This document shows positions 1 through 7,945 of a stretch of DNA of 64,000 nt, piece after piece. Origin of the DNA: Pedobacter yulinensis (GTDB taxonomy: Bacteria; Bacteroidota; Bacteroidia; Sphingobacteriales; Sphingobacteriaceae); contig NZ_KZ686269.1 of the NCBI RefSeq assembly GCF_003029735.1, positions 124,001 through 188,000 of the forward strand, written 5' to 3'. Below the pieces are notes generated by a model. That model ran no database searches. It was not told where the DNA came from and was given only the letters and a program-made list of their open reading frames with translations. The position numbers and the translations under genes are program-made. The stretch's first letter is position 1. The number at the start of each line of letters is the position of its first letter.

Positions 1-90
1 GAAGCCGAACACCAGGATTACCTGCAGAAAAATCCCTGGGGATATACCTGTCATTTTGAAAGGCCCGAGTGGCAGCTCGATCAGGTTTGA
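1..90 (+). CDS. msrA: Peptide-methionine (S)-S-oxide reductase, C-terminal end (partial)
   Basis: This is an open frame from the window edge to TGA at 88-90, covering the last 29 residues. The peptide contains EAEHQDYLQKNPWGYTCHF, which matches the usual C-terminus of MsrA (an AE-x-HQ-x-Y-L segment followed by NP-x-GYTCHF). MsrA reduces methionine-S-sulfoxide in oxidised proteins with thioredoxin as electron donor. The catalytic GCFWC region lies outside the window, so activity cannot be judged. MsrB is the alternative but lacks this tail. Confidence 0.8.
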   Translation, partial: EAEHQDYLQKNPWGYTCHFERPEWQLDQV

Positions 91-131
91 TCATAGCTGG
101 CCGTACCTTAGCTTTTCACCTGTATCTCTTT

Positions 132-164
132 CTTCCCGGGCAGAAAAAACACCTGCCCGGGAAG
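132..164 (+). terminator. Strong hairpin downstream of msrA
   Basis: CTTCCCGGGCAG (132-143) and CTGCCCGGGAAG (153-164) form a perfect 12-bp GC-rich stem around a 9-nt A-rich loop, 42 bp after the msrA stop. No T-run follows, so it is a transcript-end or RNA-stability hairpin rather than a textbook intrinsic terminator. The rest of 91-268 shows no convincing gene. Confidence 0.5.
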
Positions 165-268
165 GTGATGGATTGCCTGAATCCTGCATGCGAGCAAAGG
201 ACGGAAAATCTCTGTGCCGGTGGTTAACCCCAGCTGAATTTCATTCCAGCTACCTGACTAAAAATTTA

Positions 269-300
269 TTTGCGTAGTTAAATAGCTACACCTATTTTTG
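269..300 (+). promoter_or_regulatory. Bacteroidota-type promoter of the first arsR operon
   Basis: A -33 TTTG element (269-272) is followed after exactly 20 bp by TATTTTTG (293-300), which fits the TAnnTTTG -7 consensus of the primary Bacteroidota sigma factor. The expected start of transcription is about 10 bp before the arsR start codon, so the leader would be very short. Confidence 0.7.
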
Positions 301-315
301 TAGTCAAATGACTAC
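274..315 (+). promoter_or_regulatory. Twin operator palindromes of the first ArsR regulator
   Basis: GTAGTTAAATAGCTAC (274-289, with an interrupted centre) and GTAGTCAAATGACTAC (300-315, perfect arms) lie 26 bp apart, start to start. The first fills the spacer between the -33 and -7 elements. The second begins on the last base of the -7 element and abuts the start codon. Binding by the neighbouring ArsR protein would block RNA polymerase, so autorepression is the natural inference. Confidence 0.65.
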
Positions 316-642
316 ATGATGAACCTGAGGAGAGATGTATTTCAGGCCCTTGCTGATCCGACGAGGCGGGCCATTCTGGTGCTGGTCGCTTCCCAGTCAA
401 TGACGGCAGGTGCAATTGCTGCAAATTTTGACACGGCACGGCCGACTGTTTCCAAACACCTGCAGATCCTGACCGAATGTGCGCTGCTGCGGCAGGAGCA
501 GAGCGGCCGCGAAGTGCATTACCATTTCAATCCGCAAACCATGAAAGAAGTCGCCGATTTCATCGAGCCTTTTCGCCAGATGTGGGAAGGGCGTTTTGAC
601 AAGCTCGAAAGTATCATGAAACAGTACAAGCCTAAAACCTAA
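316..642 (+). CDS. ArsR family winged-helix transcriptional regulator
   Basis: This 108-residue protein has the typical ArsR/SmtB opening [19 protein letters not shown] and a winged helix at about residues 28-70, with the recognition helix around [11 protein letters not shown]. It has no obvious metal-binding cysteine pair, so it belongs to the non-metal branch usually linked to SRPBCC genes. Two ATGs are adjacent (316 and 319), and the second gives the more usual N-terminus. It leads an operon with the SRPBCC, DoxX-like and DUF4256 genes. Two palindromes overlap its promoter and suggest autorepression. The closest relative in the window is the regulator at 17422-17751. Confidence 0.9.
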   Translation: MMNLRRDVFQALADPTRRAILVLVASQSMTAGAIAANFDTARPTVSKHLQILTECALLRQEQSGREVHYHFNPQTMKEVADFIEPFRQMWEGRFDKLESIMKQYKPKT

Positions 643-648
643 ACCTAT

Positions 649-1134
649 ATGGAACTACAAACCAAGATTGAGGCGCTCCCCGGGCGGCAGGACCTCAGCA
701 TTACACGCACTTTCGATATACCGGTCGGCCTGCTTTTTAAAGCCCATACCGAACCTGAACTGCTGTCGCAGTGGATGGGAACCAAAGTCCTCAAAATGGA
801 GACTACCGAGCACGGGAGTTACAGGTTTGAAACCGCAGACGCTGCCGGAAATGTACTGTTCAGCGCAAACGGGACCATCCACAAAGTGGTGCCGAACCAG
901 GAAATTGTGCGAACATTCGAAATGGAAAACGCCGGCTTCCCGGTTCAGCTGGAATTCCTCGAATTTTCGGCCCTTGACAATGAAACGAGTCAACTGACGA
1001 TGCAGATTGTGTACCGCTCAGAGGCGGTGCGTAGCCAGGTCCTGAAAATGCCTTTTGCCCATGGCCTCAACATGGCGCACAACCGCCTTCAAGCCTTGTC
1101 AGAAGAATGGAACAATAGGGATGAAAAAGCGTAA
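649..1134 (+). CDS. SRPBCC (AHSA1-type) domain protein
   Basis: This 161-residue protein covers one START/Bet v1-like AHSA1 domain. The ITRTFDIPVGLLFKAHTEPELLSQW segment near residues 18-42 is the usual first strand plus helix, and the long C-terminal helix spans about 130-155. The fold forms a hydrophobic ligand pocket; the ligand is unknown. It starts 6 bp after the arsR stop and overlaps the next gene, so the three genes are probably translated together. In this family arsR-SRPBCC pairing is common, and here it occurs twice in the window. Confidence 0.85.
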   Translation: MELQTKIEALPGRQDLSITRTFDIPVGLLFKAHTEPELLSQWMGTKVLKMETTEHGSYRFETADAAGNVLFSANGTIHKVVPNQEIVRTFEMENAGFPVQLEFLEFSALDNETSQLTMQIVYRSEAVRSQVLKMPFAHGLNMAHNRLQALSEEWNNRDEKA

Positions 1135-1543
1135 CCTGATCATCTACTGGATTGCCACGGGCTGGTTGGCCCTGGGCATGGTTTCGACGGGAATTGTGCA
1201 ATTACTGGGGGTGAAAGAGGAAGTGCAAGCCATTGCAGTACTCGGTTACCCGGCTTACCTGCTGACCCTGCTGGGTGTGCTGAAACTCATGGGTGTGGCC
1301 GTTATGCTGCTGCCGCGGCTGGCCCTGCTAAAGGAGTGGGCCTATGCTGGTTTTTTCTTTGCCATGTCTGGCGCAATTTATTCGCATCTTGCAGTCGGGC
1401 AGTCTGGAACCGACATGCTGCCGGCCCTGCTGCTGCTTGTGCTGACCGGCTTGTCCTGGTCAACCAGGCCAGCCAGCCGGAAAGCAGGATCGCAGTTCAG
1501 CGTGGCTGGCAGCTCAGCTATAGAACATAACCACAGATACTGA
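1121..1543 (+). CDS. DoxX-like small membrane protein
   Basis: The chosen start gives 140 residues beginning MKKRNLIIYWIATGW. Four hydrophobic segments are visible at about residues 6-28, 42-66, 71-92 and 97-114, as in DoxX_2 proteins. The GVLKLMGVAVMLLPR segment is typical of the family. A longer frame from 1055 would lie inside the SRPBCC gene and has an unlikely N-terminus. The start overlaps the SRPBCC stop by 14 bp, which indicates translational coupling. The function of this inner-membrane family is not settled; DoxX relatives have been tied to redox stress. Confidence 0.8.
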   Translation: MKKRNLIIYWIATGWLALGMVSTGIVQLLGVKEEVQAIAVLGYPAYLLTLLGVLKLMGVAVMLLPRLALLKEWAYAGFFFAMSGAIYSHLAVGQSGTDMLPALLLLVLTGLSWSTRPASRKAGSQFSVAGSSAIEHNHRY

Positions 1544-1554
1544 TTAAACCAGAT

Positions 1555-2118
1555 ATGAAGAGAAATGAAACACCACCGCCGGCAACTCAGCAAGAACTGT
1601 TAGCCGTTTTAAAGGCACGTTTTGTCAAACACATGAACCGGCATGCGGGCATCGACTGGTCTGCCGTGCAGGCACGGCTGGAGGCGCGTCCCGAAAAGCT
1701 GGACTCGCTGAGCAAAATGGAAGAGACCGGCGGCGAGCCCGATGTGATCGGCACCGACGCACAAACGGGTGAATATATTTTTTGCGACTGCTCAGCGGAG
1801 AGCCCGAAGGGCCGGCGCAGCATTTGTTATGACCGTGCTGCACTCGACGCCCGAAAAGAACATAAACCGCATGACAGCGCACAGGAAATGGCTGCCGCCA
1901 TGGACATTCGCCTGCTCACTGAAACCGAATACCGGCAACTTCAGGAACTCGGTAATTTCGATACAAAAACCTCCAGCTGGCTGGAAACACCGCCCGAGAT
2001 CAGGAAACTCGGCGGAGCGATCTTTGGCGACCGCCGGTACAATACGGTTTTTATGTACCACAACGGTGCAGAATCGTACTATGGTGCAAGGGGGTTTCGC
2101 GGTCTGCTGAAGGTCTGA
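1555..2118 (+). CDS. DUF4256 family protein
   Basis: This 187-residue soluble protein matches the DUF4256 pattern: an N-terminal helical part (AVLKARFVKHMNRHAGI), then a LDSLSKMEETGGEPDVIG segment, then DCSAESPKGRRSICYD. No enzymatic function is known for the family. It is the last gene of the ArsR-SRPBCC-DoxX operon, 11 bp after the DoxX-like gene. No clear terminator is visible between it and the convergent gene ending at 2173. Confidence 0.8.
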   Translation: MKRNETPPPATQQELLAVLKARFVKHMNRHAGIDWSAVQARLEARPEKLDSLSKMEETGGEPDVIGTDAQTGEYIFCDCSAESPKGRRSICYDRAALDARKEHKPHDSAQEMAAAMDIRLLTETEYRQLQELGNFDTKTSSWLETPPEIRKLGGAIFGDRRYNTVFMYHNGAESYYGARGFRGLLKV

Positions 2119-2172
2119 ACCGAGAGGTTCTGTGGTGCCTCCCGATGCAGGCAGGTACCCCGCGTCTGCCGG

Positions 2173-3003
2173 TTAGATCCGCAGTGCAAGGCCAAGGAAA
2201 TAGCGCTTTCCTGCATCTTTCTGAATGCCGTAGTTCATGCCGCCGTCTATCTTCACGTCTTTGAAAACCTCCAGCTGCAATGCTGCGTTCACAAAATTGG
2301 AAAAATGGTGTTGCCTGAAGTCATAGGTATAATAGGTCTCGGCCAGGCCTTCTAGTTTCTTGCTTAAGGGATGGCTCAGGGTAAGCGACTGCAGAAATTC
2401 CGTATGTGTGCCCTGGCCATCCAGATCTTCGAGGCGGTCTACCTCAAGTTGGGCGCCCAATTTCCAGTCGCCGCCGAATTTAAGCCTGGCCGGAATGATC
2501 AGGCCTCCTTCGTAGGGATGTTTCTCGCCGTATGTCGCTACCGGAAACCGCACATAGGGCAGAACAGCCAGCGCAAAATTACCCTTGCCGTTGCCCAGGA
2601 TGTTCTGTTTAATGCGCAGCGTCAGGTTACCGGTGCCGCTTTCGATTGTTTTTCCTCCCGATACCCGGTCGGTCGTCGTTTCACGTACAAAACTCTCAAA
2701 CCGAACCTGCAGGTCAGTATGGCTGCCCAGCCCGAGTTTTAGGGTCATGTCGTTAAGCAGCCAGGCCGACTTTGTAAGGTCATCTCCTGTTTGGCGCTGG
2801 TTGGCCACCAGGTCGGTTTCCAGCTGGAAGTGACCTGCATCCAGGCTAACCGGCGACTCAGTTACATCCGGCCGGTCGGTTTCCATTTCGCGCATGGCGC
2901 TTTGCTGTGCAGGACGAAGAACTGTATGTGACCGCTCGCTTTTCTGAGCGAAAGCACCAGTCAGGGCCAGGACAAAACAGAGGGTAAGGAGTGGTTTTTT
3001 CAT
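2173..3003 (-). CDS. Outer-membrane transporter-like protein (phenol MetA-pathway family)
   Basis: This 276-residue protein has a signal peptide (MKKPLLTLCFVLALTGAFAQ) and the family motif ETDRPDVTESP near residues 41-51. The remainder alternates short amphipathic strands (for example LETDLVANQ and LTLRIKQNIL), as expected of a beta-barrel. It resembles the proteins annotated as MetA-pathway of phenol degradation or simply transporter; the cargo is unknown. It is downstream of the nitrilase on the same strand with a 65-bp gap and may share its transcript. Confidence 0.7.
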   Translation of the reverse strand: MKKPLLTLCFVLALTGAFAQKSERSHTVLRPAQQSAMREMETDRPDVTESPVSLDAGHFQLETDLVANQRQTGDDLTKSAWLLNDMTLKLGLGSHTDLQVRFESFVRETTTDRVSGGKTIESGTGNLTLRIKQNILGNGKGNFALAVLPYVRFPVATYGEKHPYEGGLIIPARLKFGGDWKLGAQLEVDRLEDLDGQGTHTEFLQSLTLSHPLSKKLEGLAETYYTYDFRQHHFSNFVNAALQLEVFKDVKIDGGMNYGIQKDAGKRYFLGLALRI

Positions 3004-3068
3004 AAGCTTGTGTTGCTGACGATAACAAGCCCTGCTGCCGGTTTGTTTTTTCTCTTGCCGGGGATCGG

Positions 3069-4046
3069 TCAGTGGCGTTCAGGTTCCATCTTATCCCCGG
3101 ACTTGTCCAGCCAGGCCACTTTCTGTACAGACGCATGATCGGCGCCGACAATGCCGGCGTAGAGTTCTGGCCTCCGGGCTTCGAGGTAGCGGTATCCGCC
3201 GGCCAGGCGAAGTTTTTCCCGGTTCAGCAAAGCTGTGGCTACCTCGTTGTCCATGGAACGGCACTCAGTCAGGATGTCGCCGAAGGGATCAAGGATCATG
3301 GAGCAGCCATTCTTCAGCTGGTCGTCGTCCATGCCGACCGGATTGGAAAAAACAACGTAAACGGCATTATCGTAGGCCCTTGCGGGCAGCCACTTCATGA
3401 GCCAGGCCCGTCCCTTCAGTCCGTCGAATTCCGCGCGCAGGCTGGTGGGGTCGGTTTCGCGGTTTTTCCAAAGGACCGGATCTACGAAACCCGCTCCCGG
3501 ACGAGTGGAAGGGGTACACATGGTTACATGGGGCATAAAAATGACTTCGGCTCCCAGCAGCCGTGTTGCGCGAACGTTTTCTATAATGTTATTGTCGTAG
3601 CAAATCAGGATTCCGCATTTCCAGCCTTTAATGTCGAAAACGCAATAGGCATCGCCGGGCCTCAGATACGGGCTGATGAACGGATGCAATTTCCTGTATT
3701 TTGCCACAAGCCCGTTCCGGTCTACACAAATGTAAGCCTTGTACATATGCCCCGCCTCGTCTTTTTCAAAGAGACCCGCCAATACAACTATATTGTGTTT
3801 CGCTGCGATCTCTGTGAGCCGCCGGGTGCTCGGTCCACTAGGAACCAGCTCTGAAATGTCGAGCATTTCCTGCTTTGAACAGTGGCGGGCAAAGGTATAA
3901 CCGGTTACCGAACATTCATGAAAGGCGACGACATTTGCGCCCTGCGCGGCCGCCCGCGCGCTAAGCGCATCAATAACAGCCAGGTTGTACATTTTGTCTG
4001 CATTTTTATGCTCAAACTGGGCTGTTGCAATTTTAATTTTTTCCAT
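3069..4046 (-). CDS. Nitrilase-superfamily carbon-nitrogen hydrolase
   Basis: This 325-residue protein carries the complete catalytic triad of the family: Glu44 (FHECSVTGY), Lys119 (KYRKLHPF) and Cys149 (CGILICYDN). Such enzymes hydrolyse nitriles, amides or N-carbamoyl compounds in the cytoplasm. The insert MCTPSTRPGAGFVDPVLW near 175-192 probably shapes the substrate pocket and is not typical of N-carbamoylputrescine amidases. A TAGATTTG -7-like element lies at 4063-4070. The exact substrate cannot be assigned from sequence. Confidence 0.8.
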   Translation of the reverse strand: MEKIKIATAQFEHKNADKMYNLAVIDALSARAAAQGANVVAFHECSVTGYTFARHCSKQEMLDISELVPSGPSTRRLTEIAAKHNIVVLAGLFEKDEAGHMYKAYICVDRNGLVAKYRKLHPFISPYLRPGDAYCVFDIKGWKCGILICYDNNIIENVRATRLLGAEVIFMPHVTMCTPSTRPGAGFVDPVLWKNRETDPTSLRAEFDGLKGRAWLMKWLPARAYDNAVYVVFSNPVGMDDDQLKNGCSMILDPFGDILTECRSMDNEVATALLNREKLRLAGGYRYLEARRPELYAGIVGADHASVQKVAWLDKSGDKMEPERH

Positions 4047-4110
4047 GAGTCAGGGTTTGCAGCAAATCTATAACCAGGAAAAAAAAACCCGGTGTACAAA
4101 TGCGACATTC

Positions 4111-4917
4111 TTACCACCCCTTCAGGGAAAACAGATTGACGGCAAGTTTATGCTGGTTCAGCAGGTAACGGCCCGGGGTGGTACCTGTATGTCTTCTGAA
4201 TGCTTTTTGCAGGTGTGAGAGATCGGTATAACCGGCCTCATAGCTCATGTTTGTAAGGTGTACCGGGTTCTGCAGGCGGCTGAGGGCAATGAAATGGTGC
4301 AGTTTCACGACTTCTGCAAACGATTTGGGGCTTATGCCGATTTCCTTGTTAAAACTGCGCTCTATATGCCGGCTTGTATAACCCATATGCTTTGCCAGTT
4401 GCTGTACCGAAACATTCCCATGGCTGGAGCGAATTAACCGAATACTTTCAGGAACAATAATGCTTTGATTGTGCCGCCGTTTTTCCACGTAGGCATTTAA
4501 AAATTCTTCGAGCAGTCTGACACGTACGGGCTGGGTTTGGCAGCCGGCCAGGCGGTCTGCGAGGCGGTCTGCCGCTGTGCCGAAGATTGCTGCGGCAGGC
4601 AGGATTTGACCCGATATTTCCGTGGCGGGAAAGCCCAGCATGTGGTGAAGTCCCCAGGGCTGAAAGACAACGGCGACAAAAGAAAGGTCTTGTTTGAAGG
4701 TCAGGTCGATATACCTGCCCGGTTGTCCATAAACAAAAGAATCCGGTAAATGATCTGTGTGGCCTGCAAGCTGTGCCCCCGTGCGTTTTAGCAGAAAGAC
4801 CAGGCCGCAGCTGGCATCAGGGAACAACCGGAGCTTTTCAGTATCGTTTGTACCAAGATCCATGAACAGGTAATGCCTGACAAAGGGTTTCAACTGGGGG
4901 GACGAAGAAATCTGCAT
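4111..4917 (-). CDS. AraC family transcriptional regulator
   Basis: This 268-residue protein has an N-terminal ligand-type domain (residues 1-150, DUF6597-like, opening SPQLKPFVRHYLFMD) and a C-terminal AraC double helix-turn-helix at about 160-255, with SVQQLAKHMGYTSRHIERSF and the conserved SYEAGYTDLSHLQKAFRRHTGTTP. It sits upstream of the nitrilase on the same strand, with 64 bp between them, and may control it. The effector is unknown. Confidence 0.85.
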   Translation of the reverse strand: MQISSSPQLKPFVRHYLFMDLGTNDTEKLRLFPDASCGLVFLLKRTGAQLAGHTDHLPDSFVYGQPGRYIDLTFKQDLSFVAVVFQPWGLHHMLGFPATEISGQILPAAAIFGTAADRLADRLAGCQTQPVRVRLLEEFLNAYVEKRRHNQSIIVPESIRLIRSSHGNVSVQQLAKHMGYTSRHIERSFNKEIGISPKSFAEVVKLHHFIALSRLQNPVHLTNMSYEAGYTDLSHLQKAFRRHTGTTPGRYLLNQHKLAVNLFSLKGW

Positions 4918-5023
4918 GTGGTGGGCAATCTGGTTTTTAAAGATAGGATTTTTCGATCATTGCAACGGGCCTCTTACGCGGGAAGGAGCCCGGCATTTCG
5001 CCAGGCTCCTTGCGGTACCCTGA

Positions 5024-5440
5024 TTAGGATTGCATGGCCACCAGGATGGTGTTGGCAAGGCCGATGCCCACCAGGTGGTAAGCGCCACTGATCATTCCGT
5101 AGTGCAAAGGTCTCGGCATATTGGGATTGATGGCAATGTTCACCGTGTTGGCAAACAGAAAGCCGATGCCGACAATGCCTGTAAAGAGCAGGGCATCTGC
5201 ATAATCCGAAATGTTGAGGAGCTCCATCAGTATGGCGCTGGCCAGCGTGATCAGGAATGAACAGATGGCCGGTCCTAGGATAAAGATCGGGCTGTTCGGA
5301 AGGGTTTCCCCCGGCCTGCCCAGCGAGACCCGATACGATTTGTTGAATAAAACGGTAAACCAGAGCGCCCCGAGTACGAAGTAAGCAAAAAACGCAAGCC
5401 CGATGCCTGCCCAGTTCAGATGTGTCAATTGTGTCACCAT
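5024..5440 (-). CDS. DUF1761 membrane protein
   Basis: This 138-residue protein has four predicted membrane helices, at about residues 10-30, 52-72, 83-104 and 115-135. The opening NWAGIGLAFFAYFVLGALWFTVLF is characteristic of DUF1761. A TAGTTTTG -7-like motif lies at 5463-5470 on this strand, 22 bp before the start, but no clear -33 box was found. The YafY-type regulator is 79 bp upstream on the same strand, so the gene may be its target. Confidence 0.75.
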   Translation of the reverse strand: MVTQLTHLNWAGIGLAFFAYFVLGALWFTVLFNKSYRVSLGRPGETLPNSPIFILGPAICSFLITLASAILMELLNISDYADALLFTGIVGIGFLFANTVNIAINPNMPRPLHYGMISGAYHLVGIGLANTILVAMQS

Positions 5441-5462
5441 AGTTATGTTTTTATGTATGGCG

Positions 5463-5470
5463 CAAAACTA
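5463..5470 (-). promoter_or_regulatory. -7-like element before the DUF1761 gene
   Basis: Read on the minus strand the bases are TAGTTTTG, an exact TAnnTTTG match. They lie 22 bp upstream of the start codon in the gap after the YafY-type gene. No TTTG box is seen at the expected distance, so the call is tentative. Confidence 0.4.
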
Positions 5471-5519
5471 AAACCGGCATGTGACAGCCTTGTGTCAGGG
5501 GTGGTGGCGGGCCAAAAAA

Positions 5520-6212
5520 TTAGTGTCGACGGTCAAAGTATTCCTGCAGTGTCATTTGATGTGGTGTAAATTTTTCAGGGAGCAGCTCGAGCGTTTTGAT
5601 GCGGTCTGGCCTGAAATACCTGAACGACTGTCTTTTCCGGCACCAGGCTACGAGCAGCCAGTTCTCCTGGGTGCTCAGCAGTGCGAAGGGCTCGATGTCG
5701 CGACGGGAGCTTTCGCCGTTTTCATTGGTATAATCAATGCGGGTCAGGCAAAAATTGGTCAGTGCATACTGCAGGTCTGAAAGATTGCTGCTGCTTCGGC
5801 TGGCGTTGAGGTTGTTGTTGAACCGGGTACGGTCAGAGAGCAGGTTGGCCTTGTCTTTCAGGCCGTGTTTGAGGAGCGACTTGATCTTGTCGACGGCCGC
5901 TGTATAATCTCTGATAAAAGAGGTGTCCTTGTTTTTTAACACAAGCTGTTCAGCCAGCACAAGGGCATTGGCCTCGGCTTCGCTGAACATGACAGGTGGC
6001 AGCCGATAGTGTTCCATCAAGGCGTAACCCTTTCCTTCTTCTGTGAAGATAGGTACGCCGGCCTGTTCAAGTGACCTGATGTCCCGGTAAATGGTGCGAA
6101 CGCTTACGCCAAAGCGTCGCGCCAGTTCAGTTGCGGTGGTTAGCCGCTTTACCTGGAGCTGCGTCAATATAGCCGTAAGCCGGGACAGTCGGGTGGTTTC
6201 AGTATTTTCCAT
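5520..6212 (-). CDS. YafY-type HTH/WYL transcriptional regulator
   Basis: The start at 6212 gives 230 residues beginning MENTETTRLSRLTAIL. A winged HTH_11 domain spans about residues 5-60 (TATELARRFGVSVRTIYRDIRSLEQAGVP, shown only in part), followed by a WYL-type ligand domain at about 130-215. A frame 32 codons longer exists, but its proline- and arginine-rich N-terminus does not fit the family. Such proteins bind DNA through the HTH and sense nucleotides or other ligands through the WYL domain. The DUF1761 gene lies directly downstream. Confidence 0.85.
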   Translation of the reverse strand: MENTETTRLSRLTAILTQLQVKRLTTATELARRFGVSVRTIYRDIRSLEQAGVPIFTEEGKGYALMEHYRLPPVMFSEAEANALVLAEQLVLKNKDTSFIRDYTAAVDKIKSLLKHGLKDKANLLSDRTRFNNNLNASRSSSNLSDLQYALTNFCLTRIDYTNENGESSRRDIEPFALLSTQENWLLVAWCRKRQSFRYFRPDRIKTLELLPEKFTPHQMTLQEYFDRRH

Positions 6213-6360
6213 TGTTAGGGTGACCTTGCATTGCCGCCGGGGGGTCAGGCTGGGTGAGCAGTCTTGACTGCGCGGCTTGCCATACCTGGGGTTTTCGATC
6301 AGGAACAAAGATAGCGGAACAGTTGCAATTTGCGCATGTACGGAACAACCCGGCGGCTGC

Positions 6361-7836
6361 TTAGCCGGCGGCCTGGGAAGCGGCCGGCACGTTCTCTGCC
6401 TGCCGCCGCGGAAGGGTAAACCAAAAGGTACTTCCTTGATCCACCTCGCTGTCTACGCCAATGTCGCCGCCATGTTTCCTGATGATTTCTGCGCTGATAA
6501 ACAGGCCCAGGCCAGAGTAACTTCCGCTGCCGGTATCACCCTGGTAGTAACGGTTGAAGAGTAAAGGAATTTTTTCAGCCGCAATGCCTTTGCCCTGATC
6601 AGTAACGCTGACCGTGACCAGATCTGACGCCGGCTCAATGTCAATGCAGATCGTTTTTGACCGCGGTGCATATTTGGCTGCATTATTCAGCAAATTGATC
6701 AACACCCGTTCAATGCGTTCTGCATCAGCTGTAATTTCCAAGTTTTTAGGGCATTCAACGCCAATTCGTGCGAGCCGGCCTCGGCCAGGTGCAAAAAACA
6801 GTCTTCGGCAAGCCTGTACAGGTTGAAGGTGCTTTTCCTGAGCGTAAAATTGCTCGTTATAAGTCCTGCCGGCATTGAGGAGATCATCGACCAGCGCGAT
6901 AATCTTGTTGATGCTTTTATTGGCCTGTTGTATCAGCAGCCTGATGCGATCAGAAAGACCGTCCTTGTACCGGTCCAGCAGTTGCAGCAGGGCTTTCAGG
7001 CTGGTTATGGGCGTACGCAGCTCATGGCTTGCAATACTGATGAAATCGTCCTTGTGGCGTTCAATCAGTTTCTCTCTGGTGATATCATTCAATGTGCCCA
7101 GCAGCCTGATTGTTTTTCCGGAAGGGTCGGTTTCAGGTCTGCCCTGCATGCGGATCCATTTTACAGACCCGTCACTGGTTACCAGGCGCATCTGCTGGTC
7201 GACCGACTTCCCGAGCGCCAGCAACCGGATAGCTTGCTGGAATTTGGGCAGGTCGTCTGGCCAGATGTGTGCATAATAAGCTTCGATGGTCCAGTTTTCA
7301 CGCTGCTGTTCATAGCCGAAAATCTCATCATGGCCATCAGAGCGGTATACCGAATTTTGGACCAGGTCGTATTCCCATATCGCTGTCCTTGAATAACGAA
7401 GCGCCATATTCAGGCGCTTTTCGCTTTTTTCAAGTTCTGTGACGCCGGTCACATCGTCCAGCACAGTAAATCCATAGGTTTCGCCCTGGTCTTTGAAGAG
7501 GATCGTGGTCACGTTGACCCAGGCAAGGGAACCATCTTTCCGGTAAAGGCAGGCGCGAAGCTTGAAGAACGGGATTTCGCGCGACCAGAGTGCATCCTGT
7601 AATTCATGCCAATGACGTTTGAATTCAGGGCAGGCATATTCGAGAATTCTGGTTCCTTCAATTTCCCGGTGTTCATATCCCAGCATGTCTACCAGTGCAT
7701 CATTCACCTTCAGAATGATCAGGTCAGCGTTGATGATCTTGCTGGCCACGCTGGTCAGCTCAAAAATGGTGTTGAATTTGTCATCACATTCCAGGAACCG
7801 GCGTTCGAAGTCTTGCTGACTGTCTCCTTGTTGCAT
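6361..7836 (-). CDS. Soluble PAS-domain sensor histidine kinase with an internal compensated frameshift
   Basis: This 491-residue protein has two PAS/PAC units (about residues 15-140 and 141-260), a dimerisation domain with phospho-acceptor His271 in FISIASHELRTP, and a HATPase domain with N box NLLNNAAKY (381-389) and G boxes near DQGKGI and GLGLF. No membrane segment is present. Residues 331-362 (6751-6846) do not look like a kinase linker. Shifting the frame there yields STFNLYRLAEDCFLHLAE, which does. One extra base in the A-run at 6846-6849 and one missing base near 6749-6751 would explain this. No response regulator gene is adjacent. Confidence 0.85.
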   Translation of the reverse strand: MQQGDSQQDFERRFLECDDKFNTIFELTSVASKIINADLIILKVNDALVDMLGYEHREIEGTRILEYACPEFKRHWHELQDALWSREIPFFKLRACLYRKDGSLAWVNVTTILFKDQGETYGFTVLDDVTGVTELEKSEKRLNMALRYSRTAIWEYDLVQNSVYRSDGHDEIFGYEQQRENWTIEAYYAHIWPDDLPKFQQAIRLLALGKSVDQQMRLVTSDGSVKWIRMQGRPETDPSGKTIRLLGTLNDITREKLIERHKDDFISIASHELRTPITSLKALLQLLDRYKDGLSDRIRLLIQQANKSINKIIALVDDLLNAGRTYNEQFYAQEKHLQPVQACRRLFFAPGRGRLARIGVECPKNLEITADAERIERVLINLLNNAAKYAPRSKTICIDIEPASDLVTVSVTDQGKGIAAEKIPLLFNRYYQGDTGSGSYSGLGLFISAEIIRKHGGDIGVDSEVDQGSTFWFTLPRRQAENVPAASQAAG

Positions 7837-7945
7837 ACGGGCTGTTTTCGCTTACATCTGATACCTAAACAGGCTTAGGCAAAAAAGTGTTTGAAGGCAG
7901 GAGATACTCCTGCCGTTTCGAGCCCGAGCATGCGGGGTAGTCTGC

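Noticed and set aside
56-277. 73-codon frame after msrA
   Set aside because: It overlaps the msrA end and the 132-164 hairpin; its peptide shows no domain-like pattern.
3072-3854. 260-codon frame opposite the nitrilase gene
   Set aside because: The nitrilase has a full catalytic triad; the antisense peptide has no recognisable features.
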